DNA of 15,016 nucleotides from an uncultured Eggerthella sp. (GCA_900544455.1 UQVJ01000037.1:1-15016), one strand, 5' to 3'. Shown: positions 8,095 to 13,805, counted from the stretch's first letter. Notes: a model not told the origin generated them from the sequence alone. Made by a program: numbers and translations.

Positions 8095-8235
8095 TGCAAC
8101 TTTTTTGCGATTACGGATTGTTGCGAACTCCCTAATCACGGATTGAAGCAGAAAAACGCAGGAATAATAGCCGTATAGCGGCTGTTATCGCTTTGAAGGG
8201 GCGAAAGAGAGTCCGCAATCGCAAAAAAAGTTGCA
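8095..8235. repeat. Long-armed inverted repeat enclosing a hairpin
   Basis: The left arm 8095-8117 (TGCAACTTTTTTGCGATTAC, then GGA) and the right arm 8212-8235 are reverse complements, apart from one mismatch (8113 against 8216) and one extra A (seven A against six T). The 94-base interior contains a hairpin (8164-8173 with 8179-8188, loop TATAG, one G-U pair) and a near-repeat ATTACGGATTG / ATCACGGATTG (8110-8120, 8135-8145). It could be a small structured RNA or a MITE-like remnant. No flanking target duplication was seen. Confidence 0.65.
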
Positions 8236-8322
8236 AAGAAGTTCGATTTTTTGTTTTTGCAGCGGGGAGCTGCTTGATTCTGCAAGAAAGAAGTGAAAAG
8301 TCTGACCAGGGGAAAGATGTTT

Positions 8323-8338
8323 CGTTTCACGTGAAACG
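8323..8338. promoter_or_regulatory. parS site (ParB-binding)
   Basis: CGTTTCACGTGAAACG is a perfect 16-bp palindrome. Its 14-bp core GTTTCACGTGAAAC (8324-8337) is identical to the parS core known from Streptomyces and other actinobacteria, and close to the B. subtilis TGTTTCACGTGAAACA. It lies in non-coding DNA near origin-proximal genes. It would act as a ParB loading site for chromosome segregation. parA and parB are not in this window. Confidence 0.88.
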
Positions 8339-8539
8339 GCATGCTGTATTGAGGTCATATTGTTCAGCGCGGTTGGGGCTCTGCTCGGAAAATTTCAGGT
8401 GCCAGGGCTATTGCAATTTGCTTGCTCCCATTAGGGGAACCGTCTTTTATGGAGGGGGTGTGATTAAACGGCGGTGATACGTGGGCAAATTGTGCGAACG
8501 AAATCACAAAATAGGCGTTGTGCAAAAATAGCATGCGTT

Positions 8540-8558
8540 GCACCTGCTCACCAGGTGC
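8540..8558 (+). promoter_or_regulatory. Small hairpin in the foldase leader
   Basis: GCACCTG (8540-8546) pairs with CAGGTGC (8552-8558) around a CTCAC loop, ending 34 bases before the foldase ATG. There is no U-tract, and any role in expression is unproven. No clear promoter for the foldase gene was identified upstream. Confidence 0.45.
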
Positions 8559-8592
8559 GGCCTCGTTTCGTACCGTAGGAAAAGGAACATAC

Positions 8593-9771
8593 ATGAAGCA
8601 CGGAGCTCTTCTTCGCAAGATTTCTGTTGTCGGCGTATCCGCTGCCTGTTGCATTGCCCTGGTTGGCTGCGGCGGCACGAATTATGGCTATACCGGCGGC
8701 GTTGCAGCAACGGTAAATGGTGCTGAGATTCAGGAAGATACCATCACTAAGTACATTCAGGACTTCCGAACCAGTTCAGACCTTACCAGCGACGACGACT
8801 GGGGCAATTGGATGAAGGAGAATTCCTTTGACCCCGCCACCGTTCGTGATCAGGTAATCGATTACTACGTTGAGAACGAGCTGAAGAAGCAGGCGTGCGA
8901 CGAAAAGGGCATTACGGTCGAGCAGTCTCAGGTTGACGATGAGATCAACAATATGAAGGCTAATTACGATAGTGATGATGCCTGGAAGCAGGCTCTTTCC
9001 TCTGCTGGCTTGACCGAGGATCAGTATCGTGAATCCGTCGAAGCTGGTTTGCTCGATAAGGCTTTGGAGGATGCGGTTGCGGGAGACGCAGCTACCGCCG
9101 ACGATTCCAAGGTGCTTGATATGCTGAATACGTATTACACCATGTTCAATGGTGCAAAGAAATCTTCCCATATTCTGTTCGCGTCGAGCGATACCGAAAA
9201 GGCTCAGGAAGTGCTCGATCAGATCAACGCAGGAACGCTCGACTTCGCCGAAGCAGCCAAGCAGTACTCCACCGACACGGCTTCTGCAGCTGACGGTGGT
9301 AATGTTGGCTGGGATGCTATCAATTCATTCGTAACCGACTACACCGATGCCCTTGATGGCCTTTCTGTTGGTCAGGTATCTGGTTTGGTAACGAGCGATT
9401 ACGGTATTCATATCATCAAGTGCACCGATGAGTTTACCTGCGACGGCAAGGCAACCAGCCTCTCCGCATATCCCCAGGAGTTTGTTGATTACATTTCGAA
9501 TATCGTGAAGGACCAGAACAAGTCCACAGCATATTCTGACTGGTTTAACGACTATAAAGCTCAGGCTGACATCCAAAACAACGATATGCCCGAGAATGTG
9601 CCCTACAACCTTGATATGACAAAGTACGATAACGGCGATTCTTCGAGTGACGATTCTGACGACTCAACCGATGGCGCTTCCGCCGACACTAATGCCGACG
9701 CATCGGCAACGGAGGGATCGTCGGAGTCTTCCAGCGAGCAGAACACCGATTCTGAGAATTCTGGCCAGTAA
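8593..9771 (+). CDS. Lipoprotein foldase, SurA/PrsA-like peptidyl-prolyl isomerase
   Basis: This is a 392-residue secreted lipoprotein likely to help fold proteins outside the membrane. A basic start and hydrophobic stretch lead to a lipobox LVGC, with the lipidated Cys at 26. Residues 36-180 resemble the SurA-N chaperone fold (VAATVNGAEI at the start, helix-rich, INNMKANY-like repeats). Residues 190-277 are a parvulin-type (PPIC) domain, with SSHILF at the start, GGNVGWD in the middle and GLVTSDYGIHIIK at the end. The tail (347-392) is low-complexity Ser/Asp/Glu, possibly a flexible spacer. ATG 8593 was chosen over an in-frame GTG at 8518 because AAAGGA (8581-8586) precedes it and the signal peptide begins there. 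It resembles PrsA in function, but I cannot tell which named subgroup it belongs to. Confidence 0.88.
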   Translation: MKHGALLRKISVVGVSAACCIALVGCGGTNYGYTGGVAATVNGAEIQEDTITKYIQDFRTSSDLTSDDDWGNWMKENSFDPATVRDQVIDYYVENELKKQACDEKGITVEQSQVDDEINNMKANYDSDDAWKQALSSAGLTEDQYRESVEAGLLDKALEDAVAGDAATADDSKVLDMLNTYYTMFNGAKKSSHILFASSDTEKAQEVLDQINAGTLDFAEAAKQYSTDTASAADGGNVGWDAINSFVTDYTDALDGLSVGQVSGLVTSDYGIHIIKCTDEFTCDGKATSLSAYPQEFVDYISNIVKDQNKSTAYSDWFNDYKAQADIQNNDMPENVPYNLDMTKYDNGDSSSDDSDDSTDGASADTNADASATEGSSESSSEQNTDSENSGQ

Positions 9772-9794
9772 CAACCAAGTAATCAGGCTTTTCC

Positions 9795-9825
9795 AGGGCC
9801 ACCTCGCATGAGGTGGCCCTGATTT
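9795..9825 (+). terminator. Probable terminator after the foldase gene
   Basis: The 11-bp stem AGGGCCACCTC (9795-9805) / GAGGTGGCCCT (9810-9820) has a GCAT loop. The tail GATTTAT is only partly T-rich. AATCAGG (9781-9787) can also pair with CCTGATT (9818-9824), giving an alternative fold. Leaky termination into the ABC gene is possible. Confidence 0.65.
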
Positions 9826-9842
9826 ATCTAGAAAGGTAAGCA

Positions 9843-10637
9843 ATGGAAACAAAACCTCCTCTTATCGAGCTTCATGACGCCGTAGTTCGTCGTAAGGGAA
9901 AAGAAATCTTGAATGTAGGGGATTTCACCCTGCAGCAAGGGGAAAGCATTGCTCTTATCGGACCGAATGGCGCTGGTAAATCGACGTTCATCCACCTCAT
10001 AACCCGCGAGGTGTTCCCCTTGCATCGTGATGAACCTCCGGTGCTGTTCAAGGGGAAGTCGTTGGTCACGCTTGAGGAGGTCAAGCAATGCTTGGGTATT
10101 GTCTCTTCAACGATGCAGGATCAGATAACCGTCCACCTTCCGGCTCTCGATGTGGTGTATGGCGGCTTGTTTGGCGTTCTCGGCGTTCCGCGCCGTCACA
10201 ATATGACCGAAACAGGCAAGGAAAAGGCTTTGCGTGCTTTGGAGTTTTTAGGAATGAGGGAATACGCCGACCACGACATTATGACGATGTCTTCCGGCCA
10301 GGCCCGTCGCGTGCTAATTGCTCGTGCGCTTGTTCATGATCCTGAAGTATTGGTGTTCGACGAGCCCACTACGGCACTTGACCCGGAAGGCATGTACTTT
10401 GTTCGCAAGGCGATGCGTGATTTGGTTGCTGCCGGCAAATCCATTATTTTGGTTACGCACTATCCCGAAGACATTATTCCTGAAATCAAGCGTGTGGTGA
10501 TGATCAAAGACGGCAAGCTTTACGGGGATAAAACCAAGGAAGAAGCTCTTACCACCGAGTGCGTTTCTGACCTTTTTGATGTTCCTTTAAAAATCTTGTC
10601 AGAAGATGGCTATTTTTCTCTTGTCAGCCGGTACTAA
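9843..10637 (+). CDS. ABC transporter ATP-binding protein, ModF/YlmA-like
   Basis: This 264-residue single ABC nucleotide-binding domain has all the motifs: Walker A GPNGAGKST (40-48), a Q-loop glutamine near 92, an unusual signature SSGQA (150-154) in place of LSGGQ, Walker B VLVFDEP (169-175), D-loop ALD (178-180) and switch histidine H206 in THYPED. Overall similarity is to the stand-alone ModF/YlmA type (IELHDAVV...KGKEIL at the start, long inter-motif region). No membrane permease or binding protein lies nearby, so its partner and substrate are unknown, and it may not be a transporter component at all. ATG 9843 follows an AAAGG site by several bases. It begins 71 bases after the foldase stop, behind a leaky-looking terminator. 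Confidence 0.88.
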   Translation: METKPPLIELHDAVVRRKGKEILNVGDFTLQQGESIALIGPNGAGKSTFIHLITREVFPLHRDEPPVLFKGKSLVTLEEVKQCLGIVSSTMQDQITVHLPALDVVYGGLFGVLGVPRRHNMTETGKEKALRALEFLGMREYADHDIMTMSSGQARRVLIARALVHDPEVLVFDEPTTALDPEGMYFVRKAMRDLVAAGKSIILVTHYPEDIIPEIKRVVMIKDGKLYGDKTKEEALTTECVSDLFDVPLKILSEDGYFSLVSRY

Positions 10638-10650
10638 GATGGTGTAAAGT
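10621..10650 (+). promoter_or_regulatory. Possible tRNA-Ser promoter inside the ABC gene end
   Basis: TTGTCA (10621-10626) and TAAAGT (10645-10650) are 18 bases apart. The -35 lies in the last codons of the ABC gene. Transcription would start near 10657, about 26 bases before the tRNA. Confidence 0.55.
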
Positions 10651-10682
10651 ACAGCCTTGCATGCGCGAGAAGCGCTGCAGCT

Positions 10683-10775
10683 GGAGAGATGTCCGAGTCT
10701 GGCTTAAGGAGCACGATTGGAAATCGTGTATACGCCAAAAGCGTATCTGGGGTTCGAATCCCCATCTCTCCGCCA
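10683..10775 (+). tRNA. tRNA-Ser (GGA anticodon)
   Basis: This is a 93-nt class II tRNA. The acceptor stem GGAGAGA (10683-10689) pairs with TCTCTCC (10765-10771). The anticodon stem CACGA/TCGTG (10712-10716, 10724-10728) encloses TTGGAAA with GGA at 10719-10721. A long variable arm (TATACGC..GCGTAT) follows, then the T arm TGGGG-TTCGAAT-CCCCA. The discriminator is G, and CCA is encoded (10773-10775). Confidence 0.96.
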
Positions 10776-10785
10776 GTGATTTTTC

Positions 10786-10815
10786 GAAAGCGCCTGTTTT
10801 GGGCGCTTTCTTTTT
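10786..10815 (+). terminator. Terminator of tRNA-Ser(GGA)
   Basis: GAAAGCGCC (10786-10794) pairs with GGCGCTTTC (10802-10810) around a 7-base loop and is followed by five T (10811-10815). Confidence 0.9.
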
Positions 10816-10847
10816 CACCAGCCCCTTTGGTGGCTGACACATATTTT

Positions 10848-10940
10848 GGAAGGGTGGCAGAGCGGCTGAATGCGGCGGTCTCGAAAACCGTTTTACCGGT
10901 ACTCCCGGTAACGAGGGTTCAAATCCCTCCCCTTCCGCCA
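10848..10940 (+). tRNA. tRNA-Ser (CGA anticodon)
   Basis: This is a 93-nt class II tRNA. The acceptor stem GGAAGGG (10848-10854) pairs with CCCTTCC (10930-10936). The anticodon loop CTCGAAA has CGA at 10882-10884. A long variable arm (ACCGG...CCGGT type) follows, then the T arm GAGGG-TTCAAAT-CCCTC. The discriminator is G, and CCA is encoded (10938-10940). The sequence differs strongly from its neighbour, so this is not a recent duplication. No clear promoter is visible in the 32 bases after the preceding terminator. Confidence 0.95.
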
Positions 10941-10947
10941 GCATATA

Positions 10948-10974
10948 AAGGTCTGCCTTTGGCAGGCCTTTTTT
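10948..10974 (+). terminator. Terminator of tRNA-Ser(CGA)
   Basis: A stem of about 10 bp (10948-10957 with 10961-10970, one G-U pair) has a TTT loop and ends in a T-run (10969-10974). Confidence 0.88.
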
Positions 10975-11290
10975 ATACATGTAGCCAGTGCATATGATCA
11001 GGAAAAGCGTTTCGAAGATAGCCTGGCGTGGCAAGAGCGCAGACAGGGAATAGGCTCTTAAGGGAGTCTTGCCTGGGAAGTGCGCTGGTGGAAGAGCGGA
11101 TAGCGGAAAGATCCTCGAGCTTTAGGTGTCCATCGTGCGGAAACACCGGTGCTGTATTTTCCAAGCCATCGGACTCCGCGCCCAACCTTCATGGATGGGT
11201 TGTGCTCGTTGGCGGAGTTTGGGTTGGGCTTTTCTGTTTGCGAGAGTACACTGGGCTGCATTGGTTTAGAAGAAAAGGGAAAGGACGACC
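10975..11290. other. Spacer before the acidic hypothetical gene
   Basis: I see no convincing gene in about 315 bases. A GTG-initiated frame (11028-11297) contains a CxxC pair but lacks a ribosome site and a natural-looking second half. Two complementary pairs interlock: ACTCCGC (11173-11179) with GCGGAGT (11212-11218), and GCCCAACC (11180-11187) with GGTTGGGC (11222-11229). These could form alternative hairpins or a pseudoknot if transcribed. The second pair overlaps the probable promoter of the next gene. Confidence 0.6.
11224..11252 (+). promoter_or_regulatory. Possible promoter of the acidic hypothetical gene
   Basis: TTGGGC (11224-11229) and TACACT (11247-11252) are separated by 17 bases. 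Transcription would start near 11259, about 32 bases before the ATG. Confidence 0.45.
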
Positions 11291-11785
11291 ATGGTAGATC
11301 GTGTGGTAGATCCCGAAAACGATATCCCCGTAGAAGACGTTGATGACGTGCTGAAGGCCGTTATCGTCGCTGTTTTGGACGAAGCTGCCGACAAGATGGA
11401 AGAGGGCAAAGACGTTATCCCCTTCACTGGTCTTGCAGTAAAAGAGAATCTCTTTATCGAGACCCACCCAGGCGACGATGCTGAGGAATGTTTCCTGGCT
11501 GCCCGCAATGAGGTTCAGGGCGCTCGTGGCGCTACGGCATATGCATTCTGCTATGACGGCTATGTTGACACCGATGAAGGCCAAAAGGACGCCCTTATCG
11601 CCGAAGGTGGCTTGCCGGGCGAAGAGCAGGGATACGCGTTTGGCTATCTTTACGATGAGGAGGGAATTGAGCGCGAGGTTGTCTACATCGGCCCCGCCCC
11701 CAACTTTATGGAAAACCTCAAGCTTGAGCTTGAGGTAGAGGGAACCCTCGATCCTAAAGCTCAGGAAGAAGCAACCGAAAAGTAA
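11291..11785 (+). CDS. Hypothetical acidic protein
   Basis: I do not recognise the 164-residue product. It is strongly acidic (42 Asp/Glu against 12 Lys/Arg), has no signal peptide or membrane segment, and looks cytosolic. The N-terminal part (about 1-40) is Val/Asp-rich and probably helical. The middle contains ATAYAFCYDGYVDTDEG and a repeated aromatic-Gly pattern (YAFGYLYDEEG, VYIGPAP), suggesting beta strands. The last 15 residues are Ala/Glu/Lys-rich. An AAAGGA ribosome site precedes ATG 11291, there is a plausible promoter at 11224-11252, and a strong terminator follows, so it appears to be a separate one-gene unit. Codon use matches its neighbours, which argues for a genuine resident gene. 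No function is inferred. Confidence 0.85.
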   Translation: MVDRVVDPENDIPVEDVDDVLKAVIVAVLDEAADKMEEGKDVIPFTGLAVKENLFIETHPGDDAEECFLAARNEVQGARGATAYAFCYDGYVDTDEGQKDALIAEGGLPGEEQGYAFGYLYDEEGIEREVVYIGPAPNFMENLKLELEVEGTLDPKAQEEATEK

Positions 11786-11799
11786 CGAATCCAATTGGG

Positions 11800-11828
11800 A
11801 GAGCCGGCAGCGATGCCGGCTCTTTTTT
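11800..11828 (+). terminator. Terminator of the acidic hypothetical gene
   Basis: AGAGCCGGCA (11800-11809) pairs with TGCCGGCTCT (11814-11823) around a GCGA (GNRA) tetraloop and runs into six T (11823-11828). Confidence 0.93.
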
Positions 11829-12008
11829 GTGCTCCGGTGCCGTTGCAGAAAACGTGAGGCCGTGCGGAAAAGGTGCCGACGTACTGTATTTCTCGGAACT
11901 TTCGCATTGTTTTCGCATCAATTTCAGATGAGGAGAATAGGATGGTTCCAGGAGATTTGTAAGGCTAATGTGTGCAAACCGTGAGTTCTCATGGAGTCAT
12001 CGGTTCTT
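11829..12008. other. Upstream region of the rpsF operon
   Basis: No gene is seen here. Two copies of TTTCGCAT (11900-11907 and 11911-11918) lie 11 bases apart, one helical turn, which would suit a regulator binding side by side. AAGGCTAAT occurs at 11961-11969 and again at 12033-12041. The rpsF operon promoter must lie in this region, but I could not find a well-spaced -35/-10 pair. Confidence 0.55.
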
Positions 12009-12091
12009 CCTTGTTGTGTTTGGTAACCTAACAAGGCTAATTTCCTGCTTCGGGGCAGCCTTTAAACCCGAAGCCGTAAGTCCAGAGGAGG
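12009..12091 (+). promoter_or_regulatory. Structured rpsF leader, candidate S6:S18 autoregulatory site
   Basis: Two hairpins lie between the promoter region and rpsF. One is CCTTGTT (12009-12015) / AACAAGG (12030-12036), with an inner GTT/AAC. The other is GCTTCGGG (12047-12054) / CCCGAAGC (12067-12074), a perfect 8-bp stem. CCG at 12074-12076 abuts the second stem, and TCCT (12043-12046) could pair with AGGA (12086-12089) of the ribosome site. rpsF leaders in many bacteria carry a hairpin with a CCG trinucleotide bound by the S6:S18 complex. The match here is inferred from position and shape. Confidence 0.45.
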
Positions 12092-12098
12092 TGAACTG

Positions 12099-12392
12099 AT
12101 GAAGGCTTATGAACTCTTGTATTTTGTAGCTCCGTCTATCGACGAAGAATCTCGTCTCGCTGTTATGAAGCGTATCGAGACCGCCCTCGCAGAAGGTAAC
12201 GGTGTCGTTGATAATGTTGATAACTGGGGTAAGCGCAAGCTCGCTTACGAAATCAACGGTCTGACCGACGGTGATTACACCCTTATCGATTTCCATGCAG
12301 AGCCCAGCAACATTGCTGAACTCGACCGCGTACTCCGCATCTCCGATGCTGTTGTACGTCACATGATCGTTGCTCGCACCGATCGCGATTAA
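12099..12392 (+). CDS. rpsF: 30S ribosomal protein S6
   Basis: This 97-residue protein has the usual S6 length and fold. It begins MKAYELLYFVAPSIDEES, has the central motif VDNWGKRKLAYEINGLTDGDYTLIDF (about 40-65), and ends in ELDRVLRISDAVVRHMIVAR. S6 binds S18 in the platform of the 30S subunit, and its gene heads the conserved rpsF-ssb-rpsR-rplI cluster present here. The ribosome site GAGGAGG (12085-12091) precedes ATG 12099 by 7 bases. Expression may be controlled by the structured leader just upstream. It lacks the Glu-rich tail that enteric S6 proteins carry. Confidence 0.96.
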   Translation: MKAYELLYFVAPSIDEESRLAVMKRIETALAEGNGVVDNVDNWGKRKLAYEINGLTDGDYTLIDFHAEPSNIAELDRVLRISDAVVRHMIVARTDRD

Positions 12393-12411
12393 TTTTCAAG
12401 GAAATCAAAAG

Positions 12412-12429
12412 GTGGACGGATTAGTCCAC
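12412..12429 (+). other. Small hairpin between rpsF and ssb
   Basis: GTGGAC (12412-12417) pairs with GTCCAC (12424-12429) around a GGATTA loop, with no U-tract after it. It lies 20 bases before the ssb start and could influence mRNA stability or ssb translation. This role is speculative. Confidence 0.5.
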
Positions 12430-12449
12430 GTTGTGAAAGAGGTATCGAT

Positions 12450-12902
12450 ATGAGTATCAATCGAGTTGTAATCAGCGGAAACCTTACCCGTGATCCCGAT
12501 TTGCGTTCCACCGCAAGCGGAATGCCTGTTTTGGGCTTCGGCGTCGCAGTTAACGATCGTCGCAAGAACCAGCAGACGGGTGAATGGGAAGATTATCCCA
12601 ACTTCATCGATTGCACTATGTTTGGTGCTCGCGCACAGAGCGTTTCCCGTTTCCTTTCCAAGGGAAGCAAGGTTGCCATCGAAGGAAAACTTCGTTGGAG
12701 CCAGTGGGAGCGCGATGGTCAGAAGCGCAGCAAGATTGAAGTCATTGTTGACGAGATCGAGTTCATGACTAGCCGTAATGACGGTGCTCCTCGCGCCGCG
12801 GCACCCATGGCAGCGCCTATGGCCCAGGCACCGATGGCGGCAGCTCCAATGGCTGCACCGGTTGTAGATGCCTCTGTTTACGACGACGACATCCCGTTCT
12901 AA
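12450..12902 (+). CDS. ssb: Single-stranded DNA-binding protein
   Basis: This 150-residue SSB coats single-stranded DNA in replication, repair and recombination. The OB fold covers about residues 1-108 (MSINRVVISGNLTRDPDLR at the start, NFIDCTMFGARAQSVSRFLSKGSKVAIEGKLRWSQWE in the middle, conserved aromatics W46, F52, F58, W83 and W86). A short low-complexity linker (112-139) carries four Pro-Met-Ala units. The C-terminal tip DDDIPF (145-150) is the canonical acidic peptide that recruits partner proteins. An AGAGG site (12438-12442) precedes ATG 12450. It lies 57 bases after rpsF and 19 bases before rpsR, the typical S6-SSB-S18 order. The linker is short compared with many SSBs. Confidence 0.97.
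   Translation: MSINRVVISGNLTRDPDLRSTASGMPVLGFGVAVNDRRKNQQTGEWEDYPNFIDCTMFGARAQSVSRFLSKGSKVAIEGKLRWSQWERDGQKRSKIEVIVDEIEFMTSRNDGAPRAAAPMAAPMAQAPMAAAPMAAPVVDASVYDDDIPF
12801..12860 (+). repeat. Pro-Met-Ala repeat in the SSB linker
   Basis: Four imperfect copies of an approximately 12-15-base unit encode A-P-M-A(-A/Q) (linker residues 118-137). Such repeats may expand or shrink by slippage without breaking the frame. The nucleotide copies have diverged at third positions, which suggests selection on the protein and reduces slippage. Confidence 0.7.
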
Positions 12903-12921
12903 TCATTCGAAAGAGGTTAAC

Positions 12922-13182
12922 ATGTCTGACTACACCAAGCAGCCTCGTCGAAAGTATTGCCAGTTCTGCAAGGATCATGCGGAATACGTCGACTACAAAG
13001 ACACCCAGATGCTGCGCAAGTATGTTACTGACCGTGGGAAGATCAAGCCCCGCCGTGTTACGGGCGCTTGCACCCAGCACCAGCGCGATATTGCCAATGC
13101 TGTTAAGCGCGCACGCGAAATGGCTCTCATGCCCTACGCTGTGCCTGCTGTAAGCGGCCGCGGCGATCGCCGTAATCGCTAA
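12922..13182 (+). CDS. rpsR: 30S ribosomal protein S18 (zinc-binding form)
   Basis: S18 is a small 30S protein that pairs with S6 in the platform. The 86-residue product has the core YKDTQMLRKYVTDRGKIKPRRVTG and the ending AREMALMPY. Cys13, Cys16, Cys50 and His53 (CQFC ... CTQH) make a zinc-ribbon, so this is the zinc-dependent C+ paralogue; many bacteria also encode a C- form used in zinc shortage. AAAGAGG precedes ATG 12922. An in-frame ATG at 12868 lies inside ssb and adds 18 unconserved residues, so it is rejected. It lies between ssb and rplI in the conserved operon. Confidence 0.96.
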   Translation: MSDYTKQPRRKYCQFCKDHAEYVDYKDTQMLRKYVTDRGKIKPRRVTGACTQHQRDIANAVKRAREMALMPYAVPAVSGRGDRRNR

Positions 13183-13194
13183 GAGGAGGATGAA

Positions 13195-13719
13195 ATGAAA
13201 GTTATCCTTCTTACCGAAGTTAAGAACAAGGGCGGCGAAGGCGACGTTGTAGACGTAGCTCCCGGCTTTGCTAACAACTACCTGCTTCCCCAGGGTATGG
13301 CCGTTCTGGCTACCAAGGGCAACCTGAAGCAGCTCGAGCAGCGCAAGCACAACATTGCTGCTCGCGAAGAGAACCGCATTGCTGACGCTAACAAGATGAA
13401 GGCTCAGCTCGAGGCTCTCACCGTTAAGGTTGAGGTTCGCGTAGGCGAAGAGGGCGTTCTCTTCGGCTCCGTAACCGCTCAGATGGTTGCTGATGCTGTT
13501 AAGGCTCAGGCTGCCCTCGACATCGACCGTCGTCGCGTTGAGATCAAGAATGCCATCAAGTCCGCTGGCGAGCACACCGTTGTTGTGTCTCTCTACCGTG
13601 ACATCAAGGCTAACCTCGTTCTGCTCGTAGGCGACGAGGCAACCTTCGCTGCTCCTGCCGAGGAAGCTGCTGAAGAAGCCGTAGAGGCAGAAGAGGCAAC
13701 CGAAGAAGCTGCTGAGTAG
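13195..13719 (+). CDS. rplI: 50S ribosomal protein L9
   Basis: L9 binds 23S rRNA and reaches along the large subunit, affecting frame maintenance. The N-terminal domain has MKVILLTEVKNKGGEGDVVDVAPGFANNYLLPQGMA (1-36). A long connecting helix (about 42-75) and the C-terminal RNA-binding domain (about 80-148, with LFGSVTAQMVADAV) follow. The product has 174 residues, about 25 longer than the usual 148-150. The extra part is an acidic Ala/Glu tail (150-174). A strong ribosome site (AGAGGAGG) lies between the rpsR stop and ATG 13195. A terminator follows, so it ends the operon. Confidence 0.96.
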   Translation: MKVILLTEVKNKGGEGDVVDVAPGFANNYLLPQGMAVLATKGNLKQLEQRKHNIAAREENRIADANKMKAQLEALTVKVEVRVGEEGVLFGSVTAQMVADAVKAQAALDIDRRRVEIKNAIKSAGEHTVVVSLYRDIKANLVLLVGDEATFAAPAEEAAEEAVEAEEATEEAAE

Positions 13720-13738
13720 TTTCTTATCTGCTTTTTTC

Positions 13739-13774
13739 GAAAGGCCACCCATTTGGGTGGCCTTTCTCTGTTTT
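13739..13774 (+). terminator. Terminator of the rpsF-ssb-rpsR-rplI operon
   Basis: A 12-bp stem (13739-13750 with 13755-13766) has an ATTT loop and is followed by an interrupted T-rich tail TCTGTTTT (13767-13774). The tail is weaker than at other terminators here, so some read-through into dnaB is possible. Confidence 0.82.
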
Positions 13775-13805
13775 GACCGAGTCCTGGCAACAAAGCGGGT
13801 ATTAT
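13773..13805 (+). promoter_or_regulatory. Tentative dnaB promoter
   Basis: TATTAT (13800-13805) is a good -10 element. TTGACC (13773-13778) resembles a -35 but lies 21 bases away, more than the usual 16-18. Transcription would start near 13812, about 33 bases before the dnaB ATG. Confidence 0.35.

Larger units (their letters stand above)
7689..8592. other. About 0.9 kb without a convincing gene
   Basis: Open frames here start at TTG or GTG without ribosome sites and translate to low-complexity, Arg/Cys-rich peptides unlike the neighbouring proteins, so I treat the block as non-coding. It does hold structure: an 11-bp direct repeat AAGTGCTGCCT (7704-7714 and 7782-7792), a 22-bp palindrome (7903-7924), a long-armed inverted repeat (8095-8235), a parS site (8323-8338), and a strong unpaired ribosome-site-like stretch GGAGGGGG (8451-8458). 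It changes from GC-rich (7700-8060) to AT-rich (8070-8300). It could be a decayed gene, a regulatory region or an RNA locus. Confidence 0.6.

Noticed and set aside
7702..8139. Minus-strand frame of 145 codons
   Set aside because: It has a GTG start, no ribosome site, and an Arg-rich product without recognisable motifs. It crosses the palindrome and the repeat arm.
8193..8477. Plus-strand frame crossing the parS site (FHVKRH)
   Set aside because: It is a translation of the parS palindrome and surrounding AT-rich DNA; there is no convincing ribosome site at its start.
7577..8592. Replication origin (DnaA-box cluster) in the long spacer
   Set aside because: I found no TTATCCACA-type boxes on either strand, so nothing supports an oriC here despite the nearby parS site.
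10683..10940. Recent tRNA-Ser duplication or integrase attachment site
   Set aside because: The two tRNAs have different anticodons and sequences, and no integrase gene or repeated tRNA 3' end is seen in the window.
11028..11297. Possible small zinc-ribbon protein (CxxC) upstream of the acidic gene
   Set aside because: Only one CxxC pair, GTG start without a ribosome site, an implausible second half, and overlap with the promoter and start of the next gene.
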